From positions 248,001-312,000 of the forward strand of contig NZ_JBLBVK010000058.1 in assembly GCF_047314965.1 (NCBI RefSeq): a stretch of DNA of 64,000 bases, in the 5' to 3' direction. The position numbers were made by a program, and so were the translations under genes. The notes under the pieces are model-generated. The model saw only the letters and a list, made by a program, of their open reading frames with translations. It was not told where the DNA came from and made no database searches. This document shows positions 8,865-17,513 of this stretch, one piece after another. The stretch comes from JAVJUV01 sp047314965. Lineage in GTDB: Bacteria > Pseudomonadota > Alphaproteobacteria > Rhodobacterales > Rhodobacteraceae. Numbering within the stretch: the stretch's first letter is position 1; every line of letters starts with the position of its first letter.

Positions 8865-9634
8865 GCGATCTGCCTTTTCGTTTCGGGATCGAGCCGTCCC
8901 GAGATTTCGAGTGAAGTTGTCAGTATGGCGTCCTTGATCACCAATAGCTCGCTGTCATCCGTCCCGCGCGCCTCCTTCGACAGGCATATCGCGCCGATCG
9001 GACTCGCATCGGGAGCGAGGATTGGCGATGCGATGCCGATCAGGCCCGGGGTCACTTCGCCCCATGCCATGGCAACGCCTTCGCGGCGAACCTGTTTGAG
9101 TTCGTTCAATACCGCCTCGCGGGTCGTTCCGATGCCAAGCGTGGTGAACTCGTCAAGGTATTCCTCGATCAATGCGTTTCTCTCGCGCGAGGGCAGGAAC
9201 GCCGCGATCGCGCGGCTGATCGCACCGCGGCCAAGCGGCATGGGGCGGCCGCGGGGATAGCTGGAACGCGGTTCGTGCGAGTGATCCTCGGACGCTACGC
9301 ACAGCAGTTTGCGGCGATACCAGCGGACGACGAACACGGCCGCGCCGTGCCGTCGTGCAAGCCGGTCGAGGTGCGGACGGCTTTCCGCGATCAGCGGATC
9401 AGAGCGGCGCATCAGGAAGTCCAGCTCGGTCACCCTGGGGCCCAGCGTGTAGCCATAGTTCGGAAGCGAAGCCAGAAAGCCCGCATCCTTCAGCGTCTTG
9501 AGATACCGGTAGAGCGTGGGGCGCGAGTAACCGAGGGCCTCCATCATCTGTTCGGTCGTCCAGTTCGGGCAGTCCTCGGAAAAGAGATCGAGGATCGCCA
9601 GAATCCGCTCGCCGGAGCCAGAAACCGAGGTCAT
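8861..9634 (-). CDS. IclR-family transcriptional regulator
   Basis: A 257-residue regulator. An N-terminal winged helix-turn-helix covers residues 5-65 (EQMMEALGYSRPTLYRYLKTL) and an IclR effector-binding domain the rest, with GRGAISRAIAAFLP and GLIGIASPILAP as recognisable core strands. The start at MTSVSGSGER is fixed by an ATGA overlap with the TRAP permease stop upstream. Unusually, the regulator lies inside the operon, between transporter and enzyme genes, so its level would follow operon expression. The likely target is the divergent promoter at 12548-12657. Confidence 0.85.
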   Translation of the reverse strand: MTSVSGSGERILAILDLFSEDCPNWTTEQMMEALGYSRPTLYRYLKTLKDAGFLASLPNYGYTLGPRVTELDFLMRRSDPLIAESRPHLDRLARRHGAAVFVVRWYRRKLLCVASEDHSHEPRSSYPRGRPMPLGRGAISRAIAAFLPSRERNALIEEYLDEFTTLGIGTTREAVLNELKQVRREGVAMAWGEVTPGLIGIASPILAPDASPIGAICLSKEARGTDDSELLVIKDAILTTSLEISGRLDPETKRQIA

Positions 9635-11547
9635 TGGCTGGCCTCCGTCATGGGATCGGGATTGCGCCGCAACAGTTCGGACACGATCAGGAGCATGCCC
9701 ATGACGATGCCGATCACGTCCGTCAGAAGCGCGCCTTCGAAGGCGCCTTCGGGGACAAGCGCCATGAGTCCGGCGACGCCGAAGAGCGTGCGCTTGAAGC
9801 GGGAGAGGCGACCGCGGAAGAAACCTGCCAGCGAGGCCGATATCAGCCAGACGCCAAGCGCGGCCGTGAGCGCGGCGAAAAGGACGGCGCCCGGATCGCC
9901 GATCAGGATCAGAGTGGGGCTGAAGGCGAACAGGACGGGGATCACGTAGGCGGCCCAGCCAAAGCGCATCGCGGCCCAGCCGGTGGCCATGGCCGGCGCC
10001 TTGGCGATGGCGGCGGCGGCGAATGCCGCCAGCGCGATGGGGGGCGTGATCATCGACATCATGCCGAAATAGAGGACGTAGAGATGGGCAGCGATGGGTT
10101 CGATCCCGACTTCGATCAGGGCAGGGGCCACGAGGGCTGCCAGAAGGACATACACGCCAAGCGTCGGCAGCCCCATTCCGAGGATGATGCAGACGATGGC
10201 AGAGAGCAGGAGGAGAAGGATCGCGCTGCCGCCTCCGATCTGGACCAGCGCGTAGGTCAGATTGAAGCTGAGGCCGGTGATGTTCAGAACCGCGATCACG
10301 ATGCCGGAGGCGGCAGAGATCAGCAGGATCTCCACGACCGAATAGCCGGTCCTTGCGATGCTGCCGAGGAGCGCGCGTACTCCTGGCCGGATGCCGCCAT
10401 ATCCGAAGACGAGGGCGGTCGCGCACAGCGCCAGCGCCGACCAGAGAGCGGCGCGTTCCGGCTGGTAGCGTTGCCAGAACAGGAGATAGATCAGAACCGC
10501 GAAGGCCAGCACGAAGTGCAGGCCGACGGCGACCATCTGGCCCCTTGGAATCTGCGAAGCCGGTATCCTGCGAATACCCAGCTTGGCCGCTTCCAGATCG
10601 GCCTGGATGAAGAGCGCCACGTAATACAGGATCGCGGGCAGAAGGGCCGCCATGACGATCTCGCTGTAGGGAACCGCCAAGAACTCAGCCATCAGGAAGG
10701 CGGCGGCGCCCATGACAGGCGGCATCAGCTGCCCTCCGGTCGACGCGACGGCCTCGATCGCGCCGGCCTTGTGGGCCGGATATCCGTCTTTCTTGATCAT
10801 CGGAATGGTCACGACGCCGGTGCCGACCACGTTGGCCACGGCAGAGCCGGAGATCGAACCGAAGAGCCCGGAGGCAAGAACGGCGATCTTCATCGAGCCG
10901 CCGCGGAAGCGGCCCATCAGGATCATCGCGGCGTCGGTGAAGAACTGTGAGCCGCCGGTGATGCCGAGAAGCACGCCAAAGAGGATAAAAGCGATGACAA
11001 CGGTTGAGGCGACCGACATTGGAAGGCCAAGAATGCCGTTCGAGTCGACCGCGATATAGCCGGCCAGCAACTGCCAGTTCTGTGGGCGACCTTGAAGGCG
11101 GCCCGGGATCATGTCGCCGATCAGAGCGTAGAGAATGAACGCCGCGATGATCAGGACAAGCGCCCAGCCCGTGGAGCGGCGAAGCGCTTCGAGTGTCAGG
11201 AGAATGATGATCAGTCCGGTGATCCAGAGTTCCGGCGGACGGGTGAAGATCTGCAGCACAAGGGTGGGGTAGGCGATCGCCACATAACCGACCGCCAGCA
11301 TCGAGACGGCGGCCAGCGCCACGTCGTGAAGGGGAACCGCCTGCCGCTCGGTGCCGCGGCGCGCGGGCATCGTCAGGTAGGCGATCGGAAGCGTGAAGAA
11401 CAGGACGGCGGCAAAGAACTGTTGCGGGTAGAGGTCCAGCCCGAGACGGCGCTGAAAGGACATTGCCCACCCGATGGCGGTCAGCACGAGGCAGGCGGCA
11501 AGGATATCCGCCACCGGCTTCGCGGTTTTCATTGGTATTGCCGTCAT
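9631..11547 (-). CDS. TRAP transporter fused permease (DctQM type, TAXI family)
   Basis: A 638-residue polytopic membrane protein. The N-terminal four-helix part corresponds to DctQ and the remainder to the 12-helix DctM permease, as is usual in TAXI-TRAP systems. A typical DctM segment is GSISGSAVANVVGTGVVTIP near residue 235. It uses an ion gradient, not ATP, to import a ligand delivered by the TAXI binding protein encoded just upstream. Its TGA overlaps the IclR start. The 49-nt gap before it contains a strong hairpin. The ATG at 11547 is used; an ATG five codons later is possible. Confidence 0.9.
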   Translation of the reverse strand: MTAIPMKTAKPVADILAACLVLTAIGWAMSFQRRLGLDLYPQQFFAAVLFFTLPIAYLTMPARRGTERQAVPLHDVALAAVSMLAVGYVAIAYPTLVLQIFTRPPELWITGLIIILLTLEALRRSTGWALVLIIAAFILYALIGDMIPGRLQGRPQNWQLLAGYIAVDSNGILGLPMSVASTVVIAFILFGVLLGITGGSQFFTDAAMILMGRFRGGSMKIAVLASGLFGSISGSAVANVVGTGVVTIPMIKKDGYPAHKAGAIEAVASTGGQLMPPVMGAAAFLMAEFLAVPYSEIVMAALLPAILYYVALFIQADLEAAKLGIRRIPASQIPRGQMVAVGLHFVLAFAVLIYLLFWQRYQPERAALWSALALCATALVFGYGGIRPGVRALLGSIARTGYSVVEILLISAASGIVIAVLNITGLSFNLTYALVQIGGGSAILLLLLSAIVCIILGMGLPTLGVYVLLAALVAPALIEVGIEPIAAHLYVLYFGMMSMITPPIALAAFAAAAIAKAPAMATGWAAMRFGWAAYVIPVLFAFSPTLILIGDPGAVLFAALTAALGVWLISASLAGFFRGRLSRFKRTLFGVAGLMALVPEGAFEGALLTDVIGIVMGMLLIVSELLRRNPDPMTEASQ

Positions 11548-11565
11548 ATGCGCCGCTTTGCTGAG

Positions 11566-11588
11566 GGGCGGGCCTGAGAGGCCCGCCC
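11566..11588 (-). terminator. Intraoperon hairpin after TAXI binding-protein gene
   Basis: GGGCGGGCC and GGCCCGCCC form a 9-bp stem with a 5-nt loop TGAGA on the plus reading. It lies 8 nt downstream of the binding-protein stop on the minus-strand transcript and just before the TRAP permease. No T-tract follows on the transcript, so mRNA stabilisation is as likely as termination. Confidence 0.6.
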
Positions 11589-11596
11589 TGTCCGGG

Positions 11597-12547
11597 TCAG
11601 TTCAGTCCGACTTCTTCGAAAAACTTGAGTGCGCCGGGGTGGTACTCTGCGATACCCGGATCGCCTTTCATGTTTTCCGGCCGGAACGCGCGCATGGGCG
11701 GGAAGGTCTCGCCCATGACGGCGGCCTGTTCGTACATGGCCTTGGCCATGGCGTAGACCTGGTCATCAGGAACGCCCGCGTGGGTGAAGATGACCTGCGG
11801 GAAGGCGATGTAGACGCCGTCTTCCAGAACGCCCGGCATAGAGCCGGCTTTCAGAGTGGTGAAGAAGGCCGTCGGCCAGTGCTCCCGCGCCGCGGCCAGT
11901 GCCGCTTCGCTGTCGTCCTCGACGGTCAGCGCGCGCAGGCCGCCGACGGCCGCGTCGGCTTCGCGCACCTTGCCCGCGCCATGAGCGAAGATGAAGCCCA
12001 CCGTGTCACCAGCCATGAAGGCGTCGGCCCCAGCAACCACCGAGGCAACCGAGACCTTTTCGACGTCGTCACGGGTCATGCCTGCCGTGGCATAAAAGGC
12101 GGAGAGCTGCGGCAGGATGGTGTTCTGCGCGGTATAGCCGTCGGTCATCGGCTGTCCCTTCAGGTCGGAGACCTTCATGATGCCGCTGTCGGCGCGCACG
12201 AAGATAGCCTCGACCAGCGGCTGAAGATGCGCCACGACGCGAAGGTTCGGGTTCTGGTTCCCGTTCCACCAGGCTTCGCCGGTGATGGCGTAGTTGACTT
12301 CCTGAAGGTTGGCGACGCCGAATTCGATCCCCCCCTGGTTCAGGAACGGAATGAACTGGTTCGGGCTGGTCGCCGGCTGGATCGTGGTGTTCAGTCCGTT
12401 CGCGTTGGCCGCGTTGGCGACCGCGGTGCCGATGTTGTGGAACAGTGATCCGGGGTTCGAAGTTGCGATACCGACATTCTGCGCCGATGCGGCGCTGGCT
12501 GTGATCAGGCCAACGGCGACGGCCGCGGCGGTTAGAAGCGATTTCAT
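11597..12547 (-). CDS. TAXI-family TRAP transporter solute-binding protein
   Basis: A 316-residue periplasmic protein with a Sec signal peptide (MKSLLTAAAVAVGLI, cut near ASAASAQ). The mature part starts NVGIATSNPGSLFHNIG, the typical opening of TAXI binding proteins, which deliver ligand to the fused permease. The start is set at 12547 because GGGAGGA lies 5 nt upstream; the frame runs on without a better site. First gene of the TRAP-IclR-monooxygenase-SDR operon, divergent from the ThDP enzyme gene. Ligand inferred to be an aromatic acid because of the operon's ring hydroxylase. Confidence 0.88.
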   Translation of the reverse strand: MKSLLTAAAVAVGLITASAASAQNVGIATSNPGSLFHNIGTAVANAANANGLNTTIQPATSPNQFIPFLNQGGIEFGVANLQEVNYAITGEAWWNGNQNPNLRVVAHLQPLVEAIFVRADSGIMKVSDLKGQPMTDGYTAQNTILPQLSAFYATAGMTRDDVEKVSVASVVAGADAFMAGDTVGFIFAHGAGKVREADAAVGGLRALTVEDDSEAALAAAREHWPTAFFTTLKAGSMPGVLEDGVYIAFPQVIFTHAGVPDDQVYAMAKAMYEQAAVMGETFPPMRAFRPENMKGDPGIAEYHPGALKFFEEVGLN

Positions 12548-12603
12548 TTTGGTCCTCCCAGTTGATCCTCTTTTGGGCTCGAATCCCAATTATTGAGAAT
12601 GAA

Positions 12604-12632
12604 TTGACTTTATGCGGGGCGGGAAGAATATC
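12604..12632 (+). promoter_or_regulatory. Candidate promoter of ThDP-enzyme operon
   Basis: TTGACT (12604-12609) and AATATC (12627-12632) are 17 nt apart, and GGGAGAG precedes the start at 12658. The -10 match is weak. A loose dyad CAATT...AATTG (12587-12606) overlaps the -35 and could be the IclR site. All of this is inferred from spacing and symmetry. Confidence 0.35.
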
Positions 12633-12657
12633 AAGCGTGACGGATCGGGAGAGTGAA

Positions 12658-14349
12658 ATGGTGTCGGAAACGCATGGACCGGAGACCGGAGGCGAAGCGC
12701 TTTTGACCGCCCTTGCAGGCGTGGGAATCGAGTATCTCTTCGCCAATGCGGGAACGGACTTTCCCCCAATTATCGAAGGGCTTGCGCGACTTCCTGCAAG
12801 CCAGGTTCCGGTTCCCGTGACGGTCCCCCACGAGACAGCCGGCGTGGCCATGGCGCATGGCTTCTGGCTTGCGACGGGGCGGCCTCAGGCCGTGATGATG
12901 CATGTGAATGTCGGGCTGGCCAACGCGGTGATGGGCGTGATCAACGCTGCGTCTGACGACGTGCCGATCCTGGTCATGTCGGGCAGGACGCCTTTGACCG
13001 AGACCGGACGAAAGGGGGGGCGGATGACGCCGATCCAGTACGGTCAGGAAATGTATGACCAGACGGGGCTGGTGCGGGGATTGGTGAAGTTCGACTATGA
13101 AATTCGTTATCCCGAGCAATGCGACAGCGTGGTGAAGCGCGCGGCCAGTCTTATGGCGAGCGCGCCGCAGGGGCCGGTCTACCTGTCTCTGCCGAAGGAG
13201 CCCTTGAGTGAGCCCCTCCCGCAGGCCTTCAGACCGGCACCCGTGGCACCGGCGGCGTCGCCCGCCGCACCCGACTCCGAAGCCGTTGCGCGGCTTGCCG
13301 CATGGATCGCCGCTGCGGAGGCGCCGGTCGTTCTGTGCCAGCGTGGTGATCCCGAGGGACGAGTGGGGGCGCTGTTGTCGGAAGTCGCGGCCCGGTTCGG
13401 ATTGGCTGTCGCCGAACCGTTCAGCATCCGGAACGTTCTTGCCACAAGCGACCCTGCACTGGTCGGATACGATCCGAAGGCGGCGATGGACGGCGCAGAC
13501 CTTGTCGTTGTTCTCGACAGCGGCGTGCCCTGGATAGAGGCGGGGTCGCCACCGCCGGAGACGGCGAAGATCGTTCATGTCGGTCACGATCCGCTGTTCC
13601 GGCGCATGCCCGTCCGGGGATACCGCGCCGATCTCGCGATCGCTGCGGATCCGGTCAAGCTGCTGGAAGAACTCGGGAAACAGCGTATCGGTGGGAATTC
13701 GGAGCGGCGAGCGGACTGGGTCGCGCGCAAGCGGGACGCGTATCTGTCAGCGCGTGGGACCGGTATCGAGAGCGGCGGGCCGATGTCGGCAAGCTGGATG
13801 AGCCGCTGTATTTCGGACATCATGGACGAGCGCGCGGTGGCGTTCACCGAATTGGGCCTGCTTCTGCCCGATATGGATTTGGAGGGGCCGAACCGCGTCT
13901 TCTCGAATGTGCATGCAGGAGGACTGGGATGGGCGATGCCAGCTGCACTGGGCGCGCAACTTGCCGACCGCGACCGGCTTGTGATCGCGTGTATGGGCGA
14001 TGGTAGCTACATGTTCGCGAACCCGGTCGCATGTCATCAGATTGCGGAGGCACTGGAACTGCCGATCCTGACGGTGATCAAGAACAACGGAATGTGGAAT
14101 GCTGTGCGGCGGTCGGTGGTCAAAGGCTATCCAAAGGGCGCGGCAGCGCGGATGAACGAGGTGCCGCTGACATCATTGAAACCGGTTCCGGACTTCGCCA
14201 CGGTTGCCCGTGCCAGCCGGGCGCATTCCGAGAAAGTCGAGCGGGCCGAGGACTTGCCGGCGGCGCTTGAACGCGCGGTCAAGGTTATCCGCTCCGAGCG
14301 TCGCCAGGTGCTTCTCGATCTGGACGTCGCCGCGACGGATGCGTTCTGA
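12658..14349 (+). CDS. Thiamine diphosphate-dependent enzyme, acetolactate synthase/benzoylformate decarboxylase-like
   Basis: A 563-residue enzyme of the pyruvate-oxidase/acetolactate-synthase fold. The cofactor-activating glutamate is Glu59 (VPHETAG) and the ThDP/Mg motif runs from GDG (447-449) to NN (476-477). ThDP enzymes of this type decarboxylate 2-oxo acids or ligate C2 units. It does not look like a canonical acetolactate synthase because no regulatory subunit accompanies it. The start follows GGGAGAG at 12658. It overlaps the TauE/SafE gene by one base. Divergence from the TAXI-TRAP operon suggests it handles an oxo-acid intermediate of the same pathway. Confidence 0.82.
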   Translation: MVSETHGPETGGEALLTALAGVGIEYLFANAGTDFPPIIEGLARLPASQVPVPVTVPHETAGVAMAHGFWLATGRPQAVMMHVNVGLANAVMGVINAASDDVPILVMSGRTPLTETGRKGGRMTPIQYGQEMYDQTGLVRGLVKFDYEIRYPEQCDSVVKRAASLMASAPQGPVYLSLPKEPLSEPLPQAFRPAPVAPAASPAAPDSEAVARLAAWIAAAEAPVVLCQRGDPEGRVGALLSEVAARFGLAVAEPFSIRNVLATSDPALVGYDPKAAMDGADLVVVLDSGVPWIEAGSPPPETAKIVHVGHDPLFRRMPVRGYRADLAIAADPVKLLEELGKQRIGGNSERRADWVARKRDAYLSARGTGIESGGPMSASWMSRCISDIMDERAVAFTELGLLLPDMDLEGPNRVFSNVHAGGLGWAMPAALGAQLADRDRLVIACMGDGSYMFANPVACHQIAEALELPILTVIKNNGMWNAVRRSVVKGYPKGAAARMNEVPLTSLKPVPDFATVARASRAHSEKVERAEDLPAALERAVKVIRSERRQVLLDLDVAATDAF

Positions 14350-15089
14350 TGGAGTATTGGCCGTATCTCATTGCTGCGCTGGGCATCGCCGGTGGCGGCT
14401 TTCTGAAGGGCGCGACAGGCGTAGGCGCTCCGGTCGTCGGCGTTCCGATCCTTGCGATGGTGTTCGACCTGCCGAAGGCGGTTGCGATCTTCTCGGTCAT
14501 CAACCTTCTGTCGAACATCTGGCAGTCATGGGCCTATCGGAAGGATGCGACGGACCTTCGGTTCGTCTGGATGTTCGCGGCAGCCGGTGGCGCGGGCGCT
14601 ATGGTTGGCTCGGTCCTTCTGGCCTTGCTGCCGACCGAAGTGCTGATGGCGACGCTCGCGGGGGTGGTGGCGGCCTATATCATTCTTCGTCTCGCGCGAC
14701 CTCATTGGCAGTTGCCGAGAGAGACGGCGCGCCGGATCGGCCCATCGGTCGGTTTCTTCGGCGGGTTGATGCAGGGGGCGGGCGGCATCTCGGCACCTGT
14801 CAGCGTGACGTTCCTCAATGCGATGCGCCTGGGACGGGCCGAGTTCATTGGCACGATCTCGGTCTTTTTCCTGTCGATGTCCGCGTTCCAGATTCCCGTG
14901 CTTGTTGGATTTGGAATCCTGACATTGGAACGTGCGGGGCTTGCGATCCTGTCGCTCGCTCCCCTGTTCGCAGGGGTGGCGGTGGGCGCCTGGGCGGCGC
15001 GGCGCCTGTCGAAAGAGGCTTTCGACAAGGTGATCCTTGTGCTCCTCGCGGTGATTGCCGTGAAACTGCTTTGGGATGCCGTGCTATAG
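14349..15089 (+). CDS. TauE/SafE family membrane permease
   Basis: A 246-residue integral membrane protein with about eight hydrophobic segments. The N-terminal GGGFLKGATGVGAPVVGVPI is the conserved glycine-rich repeat of the TauE/SafE (DUF81) family, whose characterised members export sulfite, sulfoacetate or other organic anions. The TGATG junction with the ThDP-enzyme gene shows translational coupling. With a decarboxylase-type partner, export or import of an organic acid is as plausible as sulfite export; nothing here shows desulfonation. Confidence 0.85.
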   Translation: MEYWPYLIAALGIAGGGFLKGATGVGAPVVGVPILAMVFDLPKAVAIFSVINLLSNIWQSWAYRKDATDLRFVWMFAAAGGAGAMVGSVLLALLPTEVLMATLAGVVAAYIILRLARPHWQLPRETARRIGPSVGFFGGLMQGAGGISAPVSVTFLNAMRLGRAEFIGTISVFFLSMSAFQIPVLVGFGILTLERAGLAILSLAPLFAGVAVGAWAARRLSKEAFDKVILVLLAVIAVKLLWDAVL

Positions 15090-15113
15090 TGGCGCATGAA
15101 AGGGAGGGATGAC

Positions 15114-15908
15114 ATGACCGAGACAACCCCAGCCGTGGACCTCGCCGAAGCGGAAGCCGAGGTCGATCTGCCCGAGATCGGGGACCGCACGCGCTATGAC
15201 GCGCTGATGCAGGTGATCCGCAACCGCGTGACGGTGCGCAAGTTCGATCCGGATTACGTCGTGCCGGAGGAGCATTTCGAGCTGATCATCGAGGCCGCGC
15301 GGCACGGGCCTTCGGGCGCCAATTCGCAGCCGTGGCAGTTCATCGTGGTTCGTGAGGCAGAGACCAAGCAGAAGATCGCGGACTATTTCGTGGCCGAGCA
15401 GCGTTTCCGGGCCAAGGCGAAGATGAAGTTCCCGACGCCGGATTACCGGGGTCTGGCGACCGCGCCGGGTTTCGTCGTGGTCTGCTCGGACATGCGTTGG
15501 ACCAATGCCTTCCCGGTACTGAACGACGGCTCCGACCTGGATCGCATGTACCATGAGAATGCGGAACGTATCCTGCTGCAATCGGTAGCGGCGGCCACGA
15601 TGTCTGCGCATCTGGCCGCGGCGGCGCTGGGCTACAACGTCTGGTGGGTGACCGCCATCGGGCAGGAAGAGGCACAGAACGCCATGCGTCCGCTTCTGGG
15701 TATTCCGGATGAGATCTCGGTGCTGGACATCTTCCTCTTCGGCCCCGCAGCGGCAAAACCCTACAAGCGCTGGCGCCGGCCGCAGGCGGAAATCCTCCAT
15801 TGGGACGGCTACAACCGGGATCACTTCATGTCGGATGAGGAACTGTCCGACTGGATCAAGACGCGCCGGCACAGGGTGATGTACAAGGACGCCACCAATG
15901 TCGACTGA
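15114..15908 (+). CDS. Nitroreductase family flavoprotein
   Basis: A 264-residue FMN-dependent oxidoreductase. RNRVTVRKFDPDYVVPEEH and HGPSGANSQPWQFIVV are the FMN phosphate and ring-binding segments of the nitroreductase fold. Members reduce nitro groups, quinones or enones, or dehalogenate. The start at 15114 is preferred over an ATG at 15096 because AGGGAGGG lies just before it. It follows the TauE gene by 24 nt and is probably the third gene of that operon. Its place beside a ring hydroxylase operon suggests quinone or nitro-aromatic reduction, which is inference. Confidence 0.82.
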   Translation: MTETTPAVDLAEAEAEVDLPEIGDRTRYDALMQVIRNRVTVRKFDPDYVVPEEHFELIIEAARHGPSGANSQPWQFIVVREAETKQKIADYFVAEQRFRAKAKMKFPTPDYRGLATAPGFVVVCSDMRWTNAFPVLNDGSDLDRMYHENAERILLQSVAAATMSAHLAAAALGYNVWWVTAIGQEEAQNAMRPLLGIPDEISVLDIFLFGPAAAKPYKRWRRPQAEILHWDGYNRDHFMSDEELSDWIKTRRHRVMYKDATNVD

Positions 15909-15943
15909 CCCGCATTTGCCCGCGGGCCAGTCACAAGCCCGGT

Positions 15944-17491
15944 TCAGCCCTTCTTGTCGTCGGGCAGGACGCCGTCGAGGTTGACTCCGATCTGGTCGCC
16001 GATCTTCTTCATGGCGGGCAGCGCGACCGCCATGTCTAGGATCGACTCGATGGTCTGACCAACGGGCGAGGGCGCGCCGCCGCCGCCGGAGCGGTCGAGT
16101 CCCGAGATGTGATTGATGTTGATCCCCTTGATCTTCTCGGCGGGTTTGACGACTTCGCTGAGGATCGCCGGCAGCTTTTCAAGCCGGATGCGTTCCGCCT
16201 CAAGCGCCATGGCCGCGTCCGAGCGGCCGTTCTCGGCCTTGATCCGCGCCGCTTCGGCCTCGGCTTCGGCCAGCTTGTAGATCTTGAGTGACGCGGCTTC
16301 CTCGCGCCGGATCACGCCTTTCACCTTGGCGACCTCCTGATCGGCGTCGGCTGTAATGCGGGCGCGGGTCGCGTTAGCTTCGGCGTCCTGTCGTGCTGCG
16401 AGCAGCGCCAGGTCCTTGCGCCGCTCGGCTTCGGCCATTTCCTTCAGCGTGCGGATGTCTTCCTCGGCCTTGATCAGCGCGGTTCGGGCAACCGTCGCCT
16501 CGGCACGGGCCTTGCTTTCCTCCTGGCTTTTCGCCGCGATCTGGATTGTCTTGTCCTGCTCGGCCATTTCCAGAGCGCGGAGCTGCGCGATCTCGGCTTC
16601 GCGGACCTGAAGCTCGCGCTGGATCGAGGCGGACTGAATTTCCTGCTCCATCCGGATGCGCGCCTGCGCCGCTTCGCGTTCAGCTTCTGCCTTGCGGCGG
16701 GCGACCTCGGTCAGCTGAGCGGCCAGAAGCGTCTCGATCTCCTGGGTCTGCGCGATCTCGGCGCGGCGTTCCTCAAGTTCGATCTGGAGCCGGCGCTGAC
16801 TGGCCTCGACCTCGGCCCGGCGGACGGCAACGGCGGTGTCGCCCTCGATCTCGGCGCGCTCGCGCTTTGACTTGGCGATGACCTCTGCCAGTTTTCTCAT
16901 GCCGACGGCGTTGAAGGCGTTGTTCTCGTCCAGCGCGGCGAAGGGCGTCTGGTCCAGCGCGGTCAGCGAGACGCTGTCGAGCTGAAGCCCGTACTTGGTC
17001 AGCGTGTCGGCCAGCGCGCTATGCACCTGGCGGACGAATTCCGACCGGTTCTCGTGCAGCTCGTCCATCGTCATCTGCGCCGCGACGCTGCGGAGCGCAT
17101 CGACCATCATGCCCTCGATCAGGGATTTCAGCTGGTCCGGCTGGAAGGTCCTGCGGCCCAAAGTCTGCGCCGCGCGGGTGATCGCAGCCTCGTCGGGCAC
17201 GACCGAGGCGTAGAACTCCGCACCGACGTCGATGCGCATCCGATCCTTGGTGATCAGCGACTGATCGCCGGTGCGCGAGACGTCCATTCGGATCGTCTGC
17301 ATGTTGACCCGGCTGATCTCGTGAAAGAACGGGATCGCAAGCGTACCGCCGTCGATGATGACCTTGCGGCCGCCGATACCGGTGCGCACGAGGCTGACCT
17401 CGTTGGTAGCGCGTTCGTAGAACCACGCCGCCAGTGCGACGATAATCGCAACGGCGACGACGATCAGGATGATCCATCCGAGAGCGTTCAT
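15944..17491 (-). CDS. Flotillin-like membrane scaffold protein
   Basis: A 515-residue protein with an N-terminal membrane anchor (residues 5-22), an SPFH/PHB domain (about 35-190, with MTMDELHENRSEFVRQV) and a long coiled coil rich in Ala, Glu and Arg (about 190-430), as in YuaG/FloT/YqiK. Flotillins form large membrane-bound cages or scaffolds. The usual NfeD-like partner is absent. The start at MNALGWIIL has GGGAGGA upstream. It follows the aldehyde dehydrogenase by only 22 nt, placing it last in the Liv transporter operon. That context is unusual. Confidence 0.88.
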   Translation of the reverse strand: MNALGWIILIVVAVAIIVALAAWFYERATNEVSLVRTGIGGRKVIIDGGTLAIPFFHEISRVNMQTIRMDVSRTGDQSLITKDRMRIDVGAEFYASVVPDEAAITRAAQTLGRRTFQPDQLKSLIEGMMVDALRSVAAQMTMDELHENRSEFVRQVHSALADTLTKYGLQLDSVSLTALDQTPFAALDENNAFNAVGMRKLAEVIAKSKRERAEIEGDTAVAVRRAEVEASQRRLQIELEERRAEIAQTQEIETLLAAQLTEVARRKAEAEREAAQARIRMEQEIQSASIQRELQVREAEIAQLRALEMAEQDKTIQIAAKSQEESKARAEATVARTALIKAEEDIRTLKEMAEAERRKDLALLAARQDAEANATRARITADADQEVAKVKGVIRREEAASLKIYKLAEAEAEAARIKAENGRSDAAMALEAERIRLEKLPAILSEVVKPAEKIKGININHISGLDRSGGGGAPSPVGQTIESILDMAVALPAMKKIGDQIGVNLDGVLPDDKKG

Positions 17492-17513
17492 GGTCTTTCC
17501 TCCCTTGTGCCGA

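Noticed and set aside
9634..10950. Open frame of 438 codons on the plus strand opposite the TRAP permease
   Set aside because: Shadow frame produced by high GC; the protein would be almost all charged and Gly residues, while the opposite strand encodes an evident 638-residue transporter.
14349..15089. Sulfonate degradation (Xsc/TauE) reading of the ThDP enzyme plus TauE/SafE pair
   Set aside because: The ThDP enzyme does not show the recognisable N-terminus of sulfoacetaldehyde acetyltransferase and no phosphotransacetylase or sulfonate enzyme is adjacent; TauE/SafE proteins also move other anions.
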